Below, piece by piece: positions 41,011 to 49,343 of a stretch of DNA of 64,000 nucleotides. A program made the translations under genes and the position numbers. The notes under the pieces are model-generated. The model made no database searches. It worked only from the letters and a program-made list of their open reading frames with translations, and was not told the DNA's origin. The stretch's first letter is position 1; each line of letters begins with the position of its first letter. This stretch comes from a virus. The stretch spans positions 22,577-86,576 of IMG/VR virus record IMGVR_UViG_3300028423_001099; one strand, written 5' to 3'.

Positions 41011-41774
41011 TATTCATCATCCTTTGAGAATATTTCCCCATATAACTCATCACGGAGTCTATCAAATGCAGACTCTTCGTGAAAACCGATCCAGCCATCG
41101 TGTGGTTCACGGAAACTGAAATTCCAAATGATTGCTTCCGATATGTCATCGTGTATGGCATCCAAAAAGTCATCAATGTCCTCATGTACATCAAACTCTA
41201 AATCAAATTCTCTGAGTGAATAGGTGATATAGTATTGATCAGCATGTAATATATTATCACCGTCATATCTCAGATATGGTATGTCTTCTAGTGCTGATTT
41301 GAAGTGTTTGTGCATGTCATTTTCGGCACCAACTGCAATCCCTTCAAAGTATGCACTATCCAAAGCACTGACAATTTCATCAATGTTATTGTCATATACA
41401 AAATCAAAGATATCTTGTTCACCATCATAGTCATATTCTTTTTTCAGGTATGATTTGAGTTTCTTGTCATCTTCTGGGTATGTCTCAAAATATTTATCAA
41501 ATTCAAACTCTACCTCTTCTTTGCTGGGGCTATAATCATGATAAAACCAATCAATAAAACTGTCCTCGCCTGCAAGAGATGAAGCAGCCTGTCTAGCTAA
41601 CTCATTACCAGTAAGATCTACTACTTCTCTCAGTTCTCCAGTTTGCATATATACCAACTCGCCAAACTGCTTATTATAGTTGGGTTGCTCTTTCATAATG
41701 CCATCTAAGAGTTGCCCAACGTCTCCACGCAGGCTCTCAGGATCACTATGATATCGGTATAGATTCAGGCTCAT
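41010..41774 (-). CDS. Acidic hypothetical protein with MSLNLYRYHSDPESL start
   Basis: A 254-residue, Asp/Glu/Tyr-rich protein. Its first 15 residues are nearly the same as those of the repeat protein upstream (MSLNLYQYHSEPESL). The body is unlike it: helical and acidic, for example LDSAYFEGIAVGAENDMHKH and FEFDKYFETYPEDDKKLKSY. The start overlaps the upstream stop by ATGA. It appears to be a new body joined to the repeat family N-terminus. Function is unknown. Confidence 0.75.
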   Translation of the reverse strand: MSLNLYRYHSDPESLRGDVGQLLDGIMKEQPNYNKQFGELVYMQTGELREVVDLTGNELARQAASSLAGEDSFIDWFYHDYSPSKEEVEFEFDKYFETYPEDDKKLKSYLKKEYDYDGEQDIFDFVYDNNIDEIVSALDSAYFEGIAVGAENDMHKHFKSALEDIPYLRYDGDNILHADQYYITYSLREFDLEFDVHEDIDDFLDAIHDDISEAIIWNFSFREPHDGWIGFHEESAFDRLRDELYGEIFSKDDE

Positions 41775-42199
41775 AGCTTGATTCCAAATATTTGTTCATA
41801 GTCTTCTTGGTATTCACTACCACGAATGGCTGGTTCGCCTTCCAGGAATCTCCCACTGAGGACACTGAGGGCATACAGATAGCTATACCCTGCGCTCTCA
41901 GCTATAGCTGGTTCGCCTTCTGGGAATCTCTCCTCGAGGACATCGTCGGCATACCAATGGCTATACTTTGCGCTTGTTGCAATGGCTGGTTCGCCTTCTG
42001 GGAATCTCTCCTCGAGGACATCGTCGGCATACCTATGGCTATACGCTGCACTCCTTGCCCATACGTGTTCTCGTTTCTTGAGTTCTTCAACATCACCTTT
42101 ATAGTGATTCCATGCCACATGGGGAACATGTTCAGTGGCTTGATCAAACCCATATAGGCTTTCAGGTTCGCTGTGGTATTGGTATAGATTTAGGCTCAT
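41771..42199 (-). CDS. Protein with three RFPEGEPAIA repeats, complete family member
   Basis: A 142-residue protein with all parts of the family: start MSLNLYQYHSEPESLYGFDQ, a 50-residue N-terminal region, three 26-residue repeats and the ending EYQEDYEQIFGIKL. It overlaps both neighbours by ATGA. It gives the reference structure for judging the other two arrays. Role is unknown. I recall similar repeat proteins in other T4-like phages, also without function. Confidence 0.8.
   Translation of the reverse strand: MSLNLYQYHSEPESLYGFDQATEHVPHVAWNHYKGDVEELKKREHVWARSAAYSHRYADDVLEERFPEGEPAIATSAKYSHWYADDVLEERFPEGEPAIAESAGYSYLYALSVLSGRFLEGEPAIRGSEYQEDYEQIFGIKL
41810..42043 (-). repeat. Third 78-bp repeat array, three copies
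   Basis: Three in-frame 78-base units. The first two share long identical blocks (ADDVLEERFPEGEPAIATSA-type units). Confidence 0.85.
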
Positions 42200-44034
42200 T
42201 TTCCGAATTCCTGATCAATCAGCTTGATTGCTGCTATTTTTTGTTGTGCCTTGGGTGTGCCCATTTCACCTGACTTCACTGTGATCATGCTCCGAAACAG
42301 GCCTGCGATCCTGGCACCACTGCGTGGATTTTTGATTACACCTTGTGCCTGCACAACAAGGTCTTCAAAACTCTGATCTAGATCATACTGATACAGCAGT
42401 GTTTCCAGATCATTCATGTCACGACTGCGCCACACAATGTCTCTGCTGGCTTGCTTGGTGGTACCCGGCTCATAGGTTACTCGGCGCAGTTGCAGTTCTA
42501 CGGGCGATATGTTGAACTCCCACTCCTGGCCTTCGGGCAAGTTGGGATTTACATCTATGCCCAGCATGTCAAACAATCGAGCAGGATCAGTCTCCTGTGC
42601 AGCCACTTTAACCAAGCCCAGGATAAGTCCTTGCTTGGGTGCAGGATAGTTGAGAAATCCTGATTTGTATTCTGCTTCACCCGAGCTTAGTGCAATGATG
42701 TTGTCGATCTGTGCGCTATCGCCCACACTATCACTGTGGAACCTCACGCTCACCAACTCGCCTGCATTGTAGGTTCTCTTGCCTGCGTGCTTTTCACTGC
42801 TGAAAGGCACAATCACAGTTTCTGGTTGTGCTTGCAGGAACTGTGCCAGATCACGCTTGACCTGTGCTTTGTCTGCATCACTTTGAATATGCACCACCAG
42901 GTCAATGTCACCAAAGTCTTCTTTGTTGGGATCACTGTGATAACTGCCTGTAGCCTGCATGCTCTGGTATCCTGGGAATTCAGATATCAGTTGCTCATAG
43001 TCCTGCAAAAACTTTTCAAAGTCCTGTCTGCTGGCCACACGTGATGCACCTGCCACACCCGACTCTGTGAGTTTCAGTGGAGCCAGTGCGCTGTCATCAG
43101 GCAGGAACTTGCCAGTAAGACCCAGCTTCTGCTGTTTGTCTTTCCACAGTTGCTGCATATCATCTGGTATGTCTGTGCGAGTTCTGTCTAGAATCTTGAA
43201 GTAGATGTCTGTGAGCTGATCATACTGCTCAACTGTGAGCTGGTCTTGCAGGGCTTGATGCAACTCATAGTAGTTTTCTGTGATATCTCGATCAATGCTG
43301 GTGCCCAAACGGTCATTGAGTATAGCCAGTGCCTGTTCGGGATTGGTTGCCACAGTGTCACCAGTGTTTTTGTCTCTGACACCTTTCACATGATCAAAGC
43401 TGAGATCAGCTACCTGAAATGCGCTCAGCATCAGCTGTGTGCGATGGAGGCCTTTGACGTTGCTGTCTTCGGGATATGCACTGGAGTAGTAGGAAAAAGT
43501 GAGCCAGTCTAGATCGCCTACCATCCAGTCGATCTGCACGCCTGTGTCCAGCTTCTCACCGGACTGGTTGTACTGTGGGAACAAGCAGAACAAGTTGCCT
43601 GGCCCAATTTTCTTTTCATCGGTGTAGATGTTGGGAGACTGTTTGTTGATTTTGGCGCCCAGCAACTGCAAAAATGCCTTCATTCTCAGTTGCTCGGGAG
43701 TGGCTGTTCTAGCACGTTTGGCCAACTTCTCCTGCTGTGCATCCACTTGTGCAGGATCAATGCCCCACTGTGAGATGCTGTCTGATGTCATGTTCTTGTC
43801 CAGCAAATCCTGTGCACTGATGCCTAAATCAATATCACCACTGATGGCTTTTTTGCCCACACTGCCTAGTGCAACAAAGTGATCCAGACTCATGATGCTG
43901 GCTTTTTTGGGGAATACTCGCTTGAGCTCTGCAAAGTATCTATCTAAGGTGGGGTCGATGTGCTCACGTGCTATGGGCGCTGTTTTGCCAGCAAACACAT
44001 TGCCGCCTTCTTTGAGTATCTCTGCAAACCTCAT
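42196..44034 (-). CDS. Protein with two nucleotidyltransferase-like domains and a leader
   Basis: This 612-residue protein starts MRFAEILKEGGNVFAGKTAP. Two pol-beta-type nucleotidyltransferase motifs are visible: VALGSVGKKAISGDIDLGI (~54-72) and QATGSYHSDPNKEDFGDIDL in the second half. Each has a GS motif followed by D-x-D. Between them is a helical linker with TFSYYSSAYPEDSN. Such domains transfer nucleotides to RNA, DNA or protein, or act as toxins. The leader raises the possibility of packaging and injection. It overlaps genes on both sides by ATGA. Confidence 0.78.
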   Translation of the reverse strand: MRFAEILKEGGNVFAGKTAPIAREHIDPTLDRYFAELKRVFPKKASIMSLDHFVALGSVGKKAISGDIDLGISAQDLLDKNMTSDSISQWGIDPAQVDAQQEKLAKRARTATPEQLRMKAFLQLLGAKINKQSPNIYTDEKKIGPGNLFCLFPQYNQSGEKLDTGVQIDWMVGDLDWLTFSYYSSAYPEDSNVKGLHRTQLMLSAFQVADLSFDHVKGVRDKNTGDTVATNPEQALAILNDRLGTSIDRDITENYYELHQALQDQLTVEQYDQLTDIYFKILDRTRTDIPDDMQQLWKDKQQKLGLTGKFLPDDSALAPLKLTESGVAGASRVASRQDFEKFLQDYEQLISEFPGYQSMQATGSYHSDPNKEDFGDIDLVVHIQSDADKAQVKRDLAQFLQAQPETVIVPFSSEKHAGKRTYNAGELVSVRFHSDSVGDSAQIDNIIALSSGEAEYKSGFLNYPAPKQGLILGLVKVAAQETDPARLFDMLGIDVNPNLPEGQEWEFNISPVELQLRRVTYEPGTTKQASRDIVWRSRDMNDLETLLYQYDLDQSFEDLVVQAQGVIKNPRSGARIAGLFRSMITVKSGEMGTPKAQQKIAAIKLIDQEFGK

Positions 44035-45782
44035 AATTTCAGCTTTTTGTTTAACACCTGTCTCAGAGACTCTGTTGCGGCCTTTGGCTTTTTGATATTG
44101 AGTTTGCGTCTTGCTGCAAGCAACTCCTGCATTGAAAGCTCACTGGGATCAACTCCACTTGCAACTTTATCAAGCACATCTGCGACCTTGGAATCGGCAG
44201 CAGTGAGATCGTCTGCTTTGACCCAAGCCTTTTCAAAGTCGATATCAGTGCCGGGAAAGGCAACTTCTGATTTGGCTTGAGTCTCGGGCTCGGGTTCCGA
44301 CTCTTCATTGTCGTTGAGTCCTGCACTGCTTCGAGCTTTTTTGAGACGTTCAAGTCTCTCTTCGTCACGACTCTTTGTACGCCCCGAGTCTGCAGTATCA
44401 TCGGAAGATGATTGATTACTGCTAGTCTGTGATATGCCAGATACTGCAGGCAGTTCGACTCCTGCGCCATTGCCGACTGCTTGAATGCCTTTGTCGTCTA
44501 AACCAGCTTTTGCAAGAACTTGTGCTATCTCGTCGCTGTCAGTGGGAGAGCCAGCCTCCGTCCACAACTTTTGCAATTTGCGTGCTGTGATTTTTTGACC
44601 TGCTTCTCTGCCTGCACCCTTGGCAGCTTGTGTGGTTTTGTCTTTGATGTTGCTTGCAACTTTTTTTACATCACTCCAGCCGAACTCATTGACAACCTGT
44701 TGTTCTGCTTCAGTAAGAGCTATACCACTGTTGCGTTTGATCAACAACAGCTCATAGTCAATGCTGTCGGAGATGCCCATGGCGGCACGAGCTTGTCGAG
44801 CCGCAGAAAGCGATTGTTTTTGTTCTTCGGTGTAAAGCTCAGCAGGCACAGGCTCACCGTTGATTTCTACTGGAACATTGCCAATCATCTTGGCATTGTT
44901 GTTGCCAGCATTGTCAACACCCATTTGTTCAGCCATGCGATTGATTGTTTCGCCCTTTTGAGCTAGCTGATCAAACTCACGCATCTCTCGATCTGAGAAC
45001 ACAGGATTGTCCTGTTTCCACTGTTGGTATTCTTCGGCACTAACTTCTTCACCATTGATGGTATAGCGGTCAGGTAACTCCACTGACCCGCTGTCACTTA
45101 CTGTGACGTCTGTGACTGGTGCTCCAGGAAATGCATTGGATATTGCTTCTATGCCTGCGCCAGCCAAGGCACCTAACGCACCAACTTTGGTTGCTCGGCC
45201 TGCGGCAGTGCTGAGCTTTTCTCCTGTGAGCACATCCTTGCCTGCTCTCATCAAAAAGCCTACGCCGGCGCCACCTAGTGGTCCGCCAGCAACAGCGCCT
45301 GCCACAGTGAGTAGGCCAACAATGAATGTTGCTGCTGTGGGGTTGTCTTTGGCAGCTTGGCCCAGTTTGTTTGCTGCGGCAACAATTTTGCTGCTGTTAC
45401 CGCCTAGTTTGTTGGCAATGTCAGACTTGAGCTGTTCAAACTTTTGATCAAAGTTCTCAACAGGAGCAGTGTTCTGTGCTTTTTTGGCCAGCTCGTTGAT
45501 CTTGTCGTTGAGCTTTTTGGCTGCTTGTGCAGATACCCGGGCAGTGTCTCCTGCTTTGCCCAACTTGGTCATGTATTTTTTGCTGTCTACAGCATATTGC
45601 TCAGCGTTCTGAAATATGCTTTGGATCTGATCGGGGGTTAGATCTGCTTCATAGATTGCACAGTATTCTTCCAGTAGAGGTGTTACATCTCTGTGCCATT
45701 CTACTAGATACTGCTGTGTGCTTTCGTCAAGCTGACGCCATACTGTTTCAGTGAGCAACAAACGAGGAGTCAGTTCACTCAC
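44031..45782 (-). CDS. Large hypothetical protein with Ala/Gly-rich hydrophobic region
   Basis: A 583-residue protein from GTG at 45782 (8-base overlap upstream). Residues ~150-215 contain hydrophobic Ala/Gly segments (ATFIVGLLTVAGAVAGGPLG; KVGALGALAGAGIEAIS) that could insert in a membrane. A QKGETINRMAEQMGVDN segment near residue 280 resembles a LysM half-motif. The C-terminus is charged (DEERLERLKKARSSAGLNDN). Function is unknown. A membrane-inserting ejection protein is one possibility. Confidence 0.7.
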   Translation of the reverse strand: MSELTPRLLLTETVWRQLDESTQQYLVEWHRDVTPLLEEYCAIYEADLTPDQIQSIFQNAEQYAVDSKKYMTKLGKAGDTARVSAQAAKKLNDKINELAKKAQNTAPVENFDQKFEQLKSDIANKLGGNSSKIVAAANKLGQAAKDNPTAATFIVGLLTVAGAVAGGPLGGAGVGFLMRAGKDVLTGEKLSTAAGRATKVGALGALAGAGIEAISNAFPGAPVTDVTVSDSGSVELPDRYTINGEEVSAEEYQQWKQDNPVFSDREMREFDQLAQKGETINRMAEQMGVDNAGNNNAKMIGNVPVEINGEPVPAELYTEEQKQSLSAARQARAAMGISDSIDYELLLIKRNSGIALTEAEQQVVNEFGWSDVKKVASNIKDKTTQAAKGAGREAGQKITARKLQKLWTEAGSPTDSDEIAQVLAKAGLDDKGIQAVGNGAGVELPAVSGISQTSSNQSSSDDTADSGRTKSRDEERLERLKKARSSAGLNDNEESEPEPETQAKSEVAFPGTDIDFEKAWVKADDLTAADSKVADVLDKVASGVDPSELSMQELLAARRKLNIKKPKAATESLRQVLNKKLKL

Positions 45783-46041
45783 TGGGTTTGTCCTTTTGAC
45801 TTTCTCGGATGTGTTTTTTTATGCCACGTGAAAACTTGGCACTGTCTTTGCCACGTATGCTGTTGATCAGTCTGTTTGTGAGATCTTTGGCTGTGTCTGT
45901 GTCGTAGTAGCGTTCAATCTGTTCTATGAGGTTGATAGCACTGTTGATCACATGCTCTCCGCGGTTTTCCACCACGTGATTGCGATCGCGATCCACTGAT
46001 ATCTGATTGAGTTCCTCTAGAATACTGCGGCTTTTCTTCAC
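45775..46041 (-). CDS. Small basic helical protein
   Basis: An 88-residue protein starting at GTG 46041 behind AAAGGAGATC, reading MKKSRSILEELNQISVDRDR. It is charged and helical and ends KKHIRESQKDKPSE. A late octamer lies 27 bases upstream and overlaps the stop of gene 41. Function is unknown. It heads the late unit that runs down to the repeat genes. Confidence 0.75.
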   Translation of the reverse strand: MKKSRSILEELNQISVDRDRNHVVENRGEHVINSAINLIEQIERYYDTDTAKDLTNRLINSIRGKDSAKFSRGIKKHIRESQKDKPSE

Positions 46042-46068
46042 AGCGATCTCCTTTGTTGGAATTACAAC

Positions 46069-46076
46069 TATTTATC
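46069..46076 (-). promoter_or_regulatory. Late promoter octamer GATAAATA overlapping the gene 41 stop
   Basis: On the minus strand the TGA stop of the helicase gene runs into GATAAATA. The octamer lies 27 bases before the GTG at 46041 and drives the late unit 45.8 to 41 kb. Confidence 0.72.
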
Positions 46077-47454
46077 ACTTCTTGCTCTTCAAAAAGTCTC
46101 TGAGTTGTAAGCTATCGCTGACTGCATTGCCTGTTTCGGGTTCTTGTGCACGCACTGTTCCTGATCTTTTTAGCTGATCAATGAGTGCTGTGCTGGCCAC
46201 AGTGTCTGCGTCTTCTTCGCCTTCTTCTAGATCCTCAATCCTCAATGTGTCGGGATTGAATTTGAGATCCACTTTGCTGCCAACGCCACTGCTGGATCGT
46301 GTCTTCATAAACTGTATTTGATATCTGCCTCGATCGCGCATGGCATTGCTAGTAAAGATACCAATCACATTGTCTGCTGTTTGAATCTTGGAAATACCTC
46401 CAGCAATGTGGCTGTGATCAAACTCAATTTCTTCTACTGCGGCCCTGTTGAGCTGTGAAGCTGTGACCATGAGGATATCTCGCTCAGCAGCCAAGTTTCT
46501 CAGTTCTTCACTGACAAATTTGTCTTTGATAAAAGTGTTCTCTGCACTGACCTTGCCGTTGATAGGCATCATCAAGTCCAAGTAATCCACCAGCAGACAG
46601 TCTACTTTAACGCCGGCCTGTATTTCATATTCGCGCAAAAATGCGCGAACATCGTTGGCGTTGATGCCCGAAGGCATATATTTCACACGAAACTTGCCAG
46701 CGCCCTTGCCTTTCATCCTGACTTTGAGATCCACGTCATCCATGTTGCGCATGATCTCACGTGCGCCATAGCCAGATACCATGCTGTCTAGCCTCATGGA
46801 AATCAACTGTTCACTGAGCTCTAAGCTGATATAGACCACGTTGAGACCTGCCAGACTCCAGTTTACGCCAAAGTTCTGCAAGAATAGGCTTTTGCCTGCG
46901 CCAGACCCGCCTGCAAAGATTGTGATTTCGCCTCTGTTGAGACCACCGTAGAGTTTCTGATCAATGCCTTTCCAGCCTGTGGAAGTAGCGCCGCTTTGAT
47001 CCTTGATCCACTGCAAACGCTCTTTGGGGTTTTCAAAATAATCTAGGCCTAGGTCTCTGACCAATGCAGTTTGAACGGCAGACTTGATTTTGTTTTCTAC
47101 TTCGCCGTACTGTTGATCTTCAAGCAGGTCTGTGCTCTCTAGGATTGCACGTTCTAGAGCTTTGTGTCTGCTAAAAGTCTCAAACTCATCCAGGAACCAA
47201 TTTTGATGGTCTGGAGTGACGTTTTCGATCTGTTCAAGAGTGATGTTGCTGATAGCATTGATTTGATCCAGTGTGGGCACACTGTTGTAGTTGCTGCTGT
47301 GATGCTGTAGTAGCTCTACCACAGGACGAAACTTTCTAGCAAAATGTTCTGGATTTACAATGTTCTGACAGCGTGCAAATAGGTCGTGATCACTGATCAA
47401 GAATCTCAAAAACAGCTCTTGAACTTCTTCTGTGTAATCTCTCATTTCGCTCAT
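46075..47454 (-). CDS. 41: Replicative DNA helicase (T4 gp41-like, DnaB family)
   Basis: This 459-residue hexameric helicase unwinds DNA at the phage fork. It has an N-terminal helical domain, then Walker A GGSGAGKS (182-189) in a RecA-like core, VDCLLVDYLDLMMP as Walker B, and ASQLNRAAVEE and IQFMKTRSSSGVGSK as later DnaB motifs. The acidic linker EDLEEGEEDAD precedes a C-terminal tail. The start overlaps the primase gene by ATGA, matching the physical pairing of gp41 and gp61. Confidence 0.95.
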   Translation of the reverse strand: MSEMRDYTEEVQELFLRFLISDHDLFARCQNIVNPEHFARKFRPVVELLQHHSSNYNSVPTLDQINAISNITLEQIENVTPDHQNWFLDEFETFSRHKALERAILESTDLLEDQQYGEVENKIKSAVQTALVRDLGLDYFENPKERLQWIKDQSGATSTGWKGIDQKLYGGLNRGEITIFAGGSGAGKSLFLQNFGVNWSLAGLNVVYISLELSEQLISMRLDSMVSGYGAREIMRNMDDVDLKVRMKGKGAGKFRVKYMPSGINANDVRAFLREYEIQAGVKVDCLLVDYLDLMMPINGKVSAENTFIKDKFVSEELRNLAAERDILMVTASQLNRAAVEEIEFDHSHIAGGISKIQTADNVIGIFTSNAMRDRGRYQIQFMKTRSSSGVGSKVDLKFNPDTLRIEDLEEGEEDADTVASTALIDQLKRSGTVRAQEPETGNAVSDSLQLRDFLKSKK

Positions 47455-48425
47455 AGCATTCTGCTCTGCACTTGTATTTTAATTTTGTTGTCAGTTGCGT
47501 GTGTAATTATGCTCTCCAAGGTGGCAAGTCTACCATATCTTGAACAAGCATCGGCTGCATCTTTGCAGTCTGCGTGCCAGGGTGGAAAACTCACTGACCA
47601 CCCTAGCTCTGCGGCCTGACCAATGAGTTCTTTGCCTGCTTGATCTCTGTCTGGGCACACAATAACCTCCTTGTTGAGGCTTTCAATGAGATGTGCCTGT
47701 TCTGGACTCATCTTGTTGCTCATCACTGCCACACCGTCCACAAGTATGGCATCAAAAAGTCCTTCAACAACAACCACAACTTCTCTGTGAGCATCAGCAA
47801 AACGGTCTACATTGAACACATATCCCGAAGGATGGTTGCTTAAAAACTTGGGTGTGTGTTTGTCAGGAGGATCAATGTGACGTGCGCTCCAGCCTACAAG
47901 ATCGCCGTTGTAGGTAAACGGCACAACCACACGTCTGCGATAGGCTGTTCCTGGAAAGTGCAACAGAGGATACAATCCCATAATTCCTCTGTGTTTTGCA
48001 TATACTTTTAGTTCATGTTCATCAGGTAGATCGGTGATGCTTTGTGTGTCTTCGGGCAAGTCAGCGTGTTCAAACTTGCAGAAATCATATGTGGGCGACT
48101 GCACAGCACAGTCATAGAGCTCTGTGCTGTGTTCCAACAACAACAATTGTGCAGCCTGTATCTCAGTGTCTGTGGCGCCAAGTGCAGTGACCAGCTTGCG
48201 ATATTTCTTGCTGAGATGCGGTGCTGGGCTCCAGCCTGCCTTGAATCCACAGTTAAAGCAGTGATAGCTGATGCGTGGACCATCAATGATAACGCCGCCG
48301 CGTCGGCGCTTGTCGCTGCACACCGGACAATCAAAGCTGGTCCAGCCGCTGGGTGTACGCCCTGAACGCACAGGCAGATGATCCATCACTAGCCTGTGTA
48401 CATTTTGTATCACTGTTTCGACCAT
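47451..48425 (-). CDS. 61: DNA primase (T4 gp61-like)
   Basis: A 324-residue primase. The N-terminal zinc ribbon has Cys33-PV-Cys36 and Cys56-FN-Cys59. The TOPRIM domain shows VVVEGLFDAILVDG and PDRDQAGKEL. It makes RNA primers with gp41. The sigma70-like promoter at 48432-48460 has 17-base spacing and only 6 bases between TATAAT and ATG, so the mRNA should begin at the AUG itself. No ribosome site is possible in that transcript. Confidence 0.94.
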   Translation of the reverse strand: MVETVIQNVHRLVMDHLPVRSGRTPSGWTSFDCPVCSDKRRRGGVIIDGPRISYHCFNCGFKAGWSPAPHLSKKYRKLVTALGATDTEIQAAQLLLLEHSTELYDCAVQSPTYDFCKFEHADLPEDTQSITDLPDEHELKVYAKHRGIMGLYPLLHFPGTAYRRRVVVPFTYNGDLVGWSARHIDPPDKHTPKFLSNHPSGYVFNVDRFADAHREVVVVVEGLFDAILVDGVAVMSNKMSPEQAHLIESLNKEVIVCPDRDQAGKELIGQAAELGWSVSFPPWHADCKDAADACSRYGRLATLESIITHATDNKIKIQVQSRML

Positions 48426-48431
48426 ACTGCT

Positions 48432-48460
48432 ATTATAGCAGATGTTCAGCGGAGAGTCAA
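48432..48460 (-). promoter_or_regulatory. Sigma70-like promoter for the primase gene, leaderless
   Basis: TTGACT (48460-48455), 17 bases, TATAAT (48437-48432), then AGCAGT and ATG at 48425. The seventh base after the -10 box is the A of ATG. Confidence 0.8.
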
Positions 48461-48463
48461 TGC

Positions 48464-49276
48464 TTAGTTGCGCAATAACACACGGTCAACTGTGCCAGCA
48501 GTGGGCAGTATAGCTAGGCGTACCCAATTGCAGTTGCACACAAAATTGGTATAGTGAATGCTATTGCTGGTTGATTCTACGTCGATGGTGGCCACATCAA
48601 ACCAGTCGCTGCCTGAATAATATTCTGTTTGTGGTGTACTGCTGAGACAACTGGCTTGTACTACAACTTGGCCGCTGAAACTCTCTGGATAAAAGGCCAC
48701 CGTGTGTTGTGCGTTTTGAAAGTTTCGATTGAGATTGCCACGAAATGCGCCAGTGACAAATGTGTTGGCATCAGAGCCATTTAAACCGTCTAGATTAGTA
48801 ACATCCAACAGTGTGGTCTCTTCTTGGGTTTCCACAGGTGTTGTGCCCGTTTGATCCGTGATTTCTAGATTTAGACTGATATTGTTGTTGTGATTGCTAT
48901 ACACAGGTTTGTCCTGGTGCTCGCTGTCACTGCGTGTTATATAAGCATGATACAGACCTGGCTCTAAGTTTACCAAATCTCCGTCATCTAACACCAACTT
49001 AACAATGCCCAACTCCAGTGTGTCCTCTAGAACCTTAGACAGAATTCTCTGTTTGGTGGTGGGGTTTATGATATATGCTCTTAGAGTTTGTGCATACACA
49101 TTTTGGGGTTTACGGTCACGGTCTCGTACCGTGATAAAAATTTCATTGGTGAGACCTTTGTGTGCGATAAGTTTTCTCTGGTTCATAGGCAAATTGTCCA
49201 CGTACATTGCAGTTGTGGTTATCACAACGTCTATATTATCCTGATATAGATAAAGTTTGTTGTCGTTGATGTTCAT
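48464..49276 (-). CDS. Virion-type protein with Ig-like/baseplate-like N-terminus
   Basis: A 270-residue beta-rich protein: YLYQDNIDVVITTTAMYVDN, EIFITVRDRDRKPQNVYAQT and LDDGDLVNLEPGLYHAYITR resemble the N-terminal domains of phage baseplate or upper-fibre proteins. The C-terminal half (YPESFSGQVVVQASCLSSTP; YYSGSDWFDVATIDVESTSN) looks like a carbohydrate-binding or fibre-knob domain. The ATG at 49276 is 7 bases after a late octamer. The GTG at 49294 lies in the promoter and is rejected. Confidence 0.75.
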   Translation of the reverse strand: MNINDNKLYLYQDNIDVVITTTAMYVDNLPMNQRKLIAHKGLTNEIFITVRDRDRKPQNVYAQTLRAYIINPTTKQRILSKVLEDTLELGIVKLVLDDGDLVNLEPGLYHAYITRSDSEHQDKPVYSNHNNNISLNLEITDQTGTTPVETQEETTLLDVTNLDGLNGSDANTFVTGAFRGNLNRNFQNAQHTVAFYPESFSGQVVVQASCLSSTPQTEYYSGSDWFDVATIDVESTSNSIHYTNFVCNCNWVRLAILPTAGTVDRVLLRN

Positions 49277-49283
49277 CTTATAG

Positions 49284-49291
49284 TATTTATC
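49284..49291 (-). promoter_or_regulatory. Late promoter octamer GATAAATA, near-leaderless
   Basis: The exact octamer on the minus strand is followed by CTATAAG and the ATG at 49276, a 7-base gap. Confidence 0.7.
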
Positions 49292-49327
49292 CACAAACCA
49301 ACATTGTTACAGCGATCTTGCATTCGT

Positions 49328-49335
49328 GGTAAATA
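49328..49335 (+). promoter_or_regulatory. Late promoter-like octamer GGTAAATA
   Basis: A one-base variant 8 bases before the ATG at 49344, divergent from the octamer at 49284. Confidence 0.45.
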
Positions 49336-49343
49336 AAGCTGGT

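Noticed and set aside
41491-41498. A GATAAATA octamer on the minus strand
   Set aside because: It lies inside the coding sequence of the 41010-41774 gene (Asp-Lys-Tyr codons) with no gene start downstream at a fitting distance.
39157-42043. Repeat arrays as CRISPR
   Set aside because: Units are directly adjacent 78-base coding repeats without spacers, all in one reading frame.
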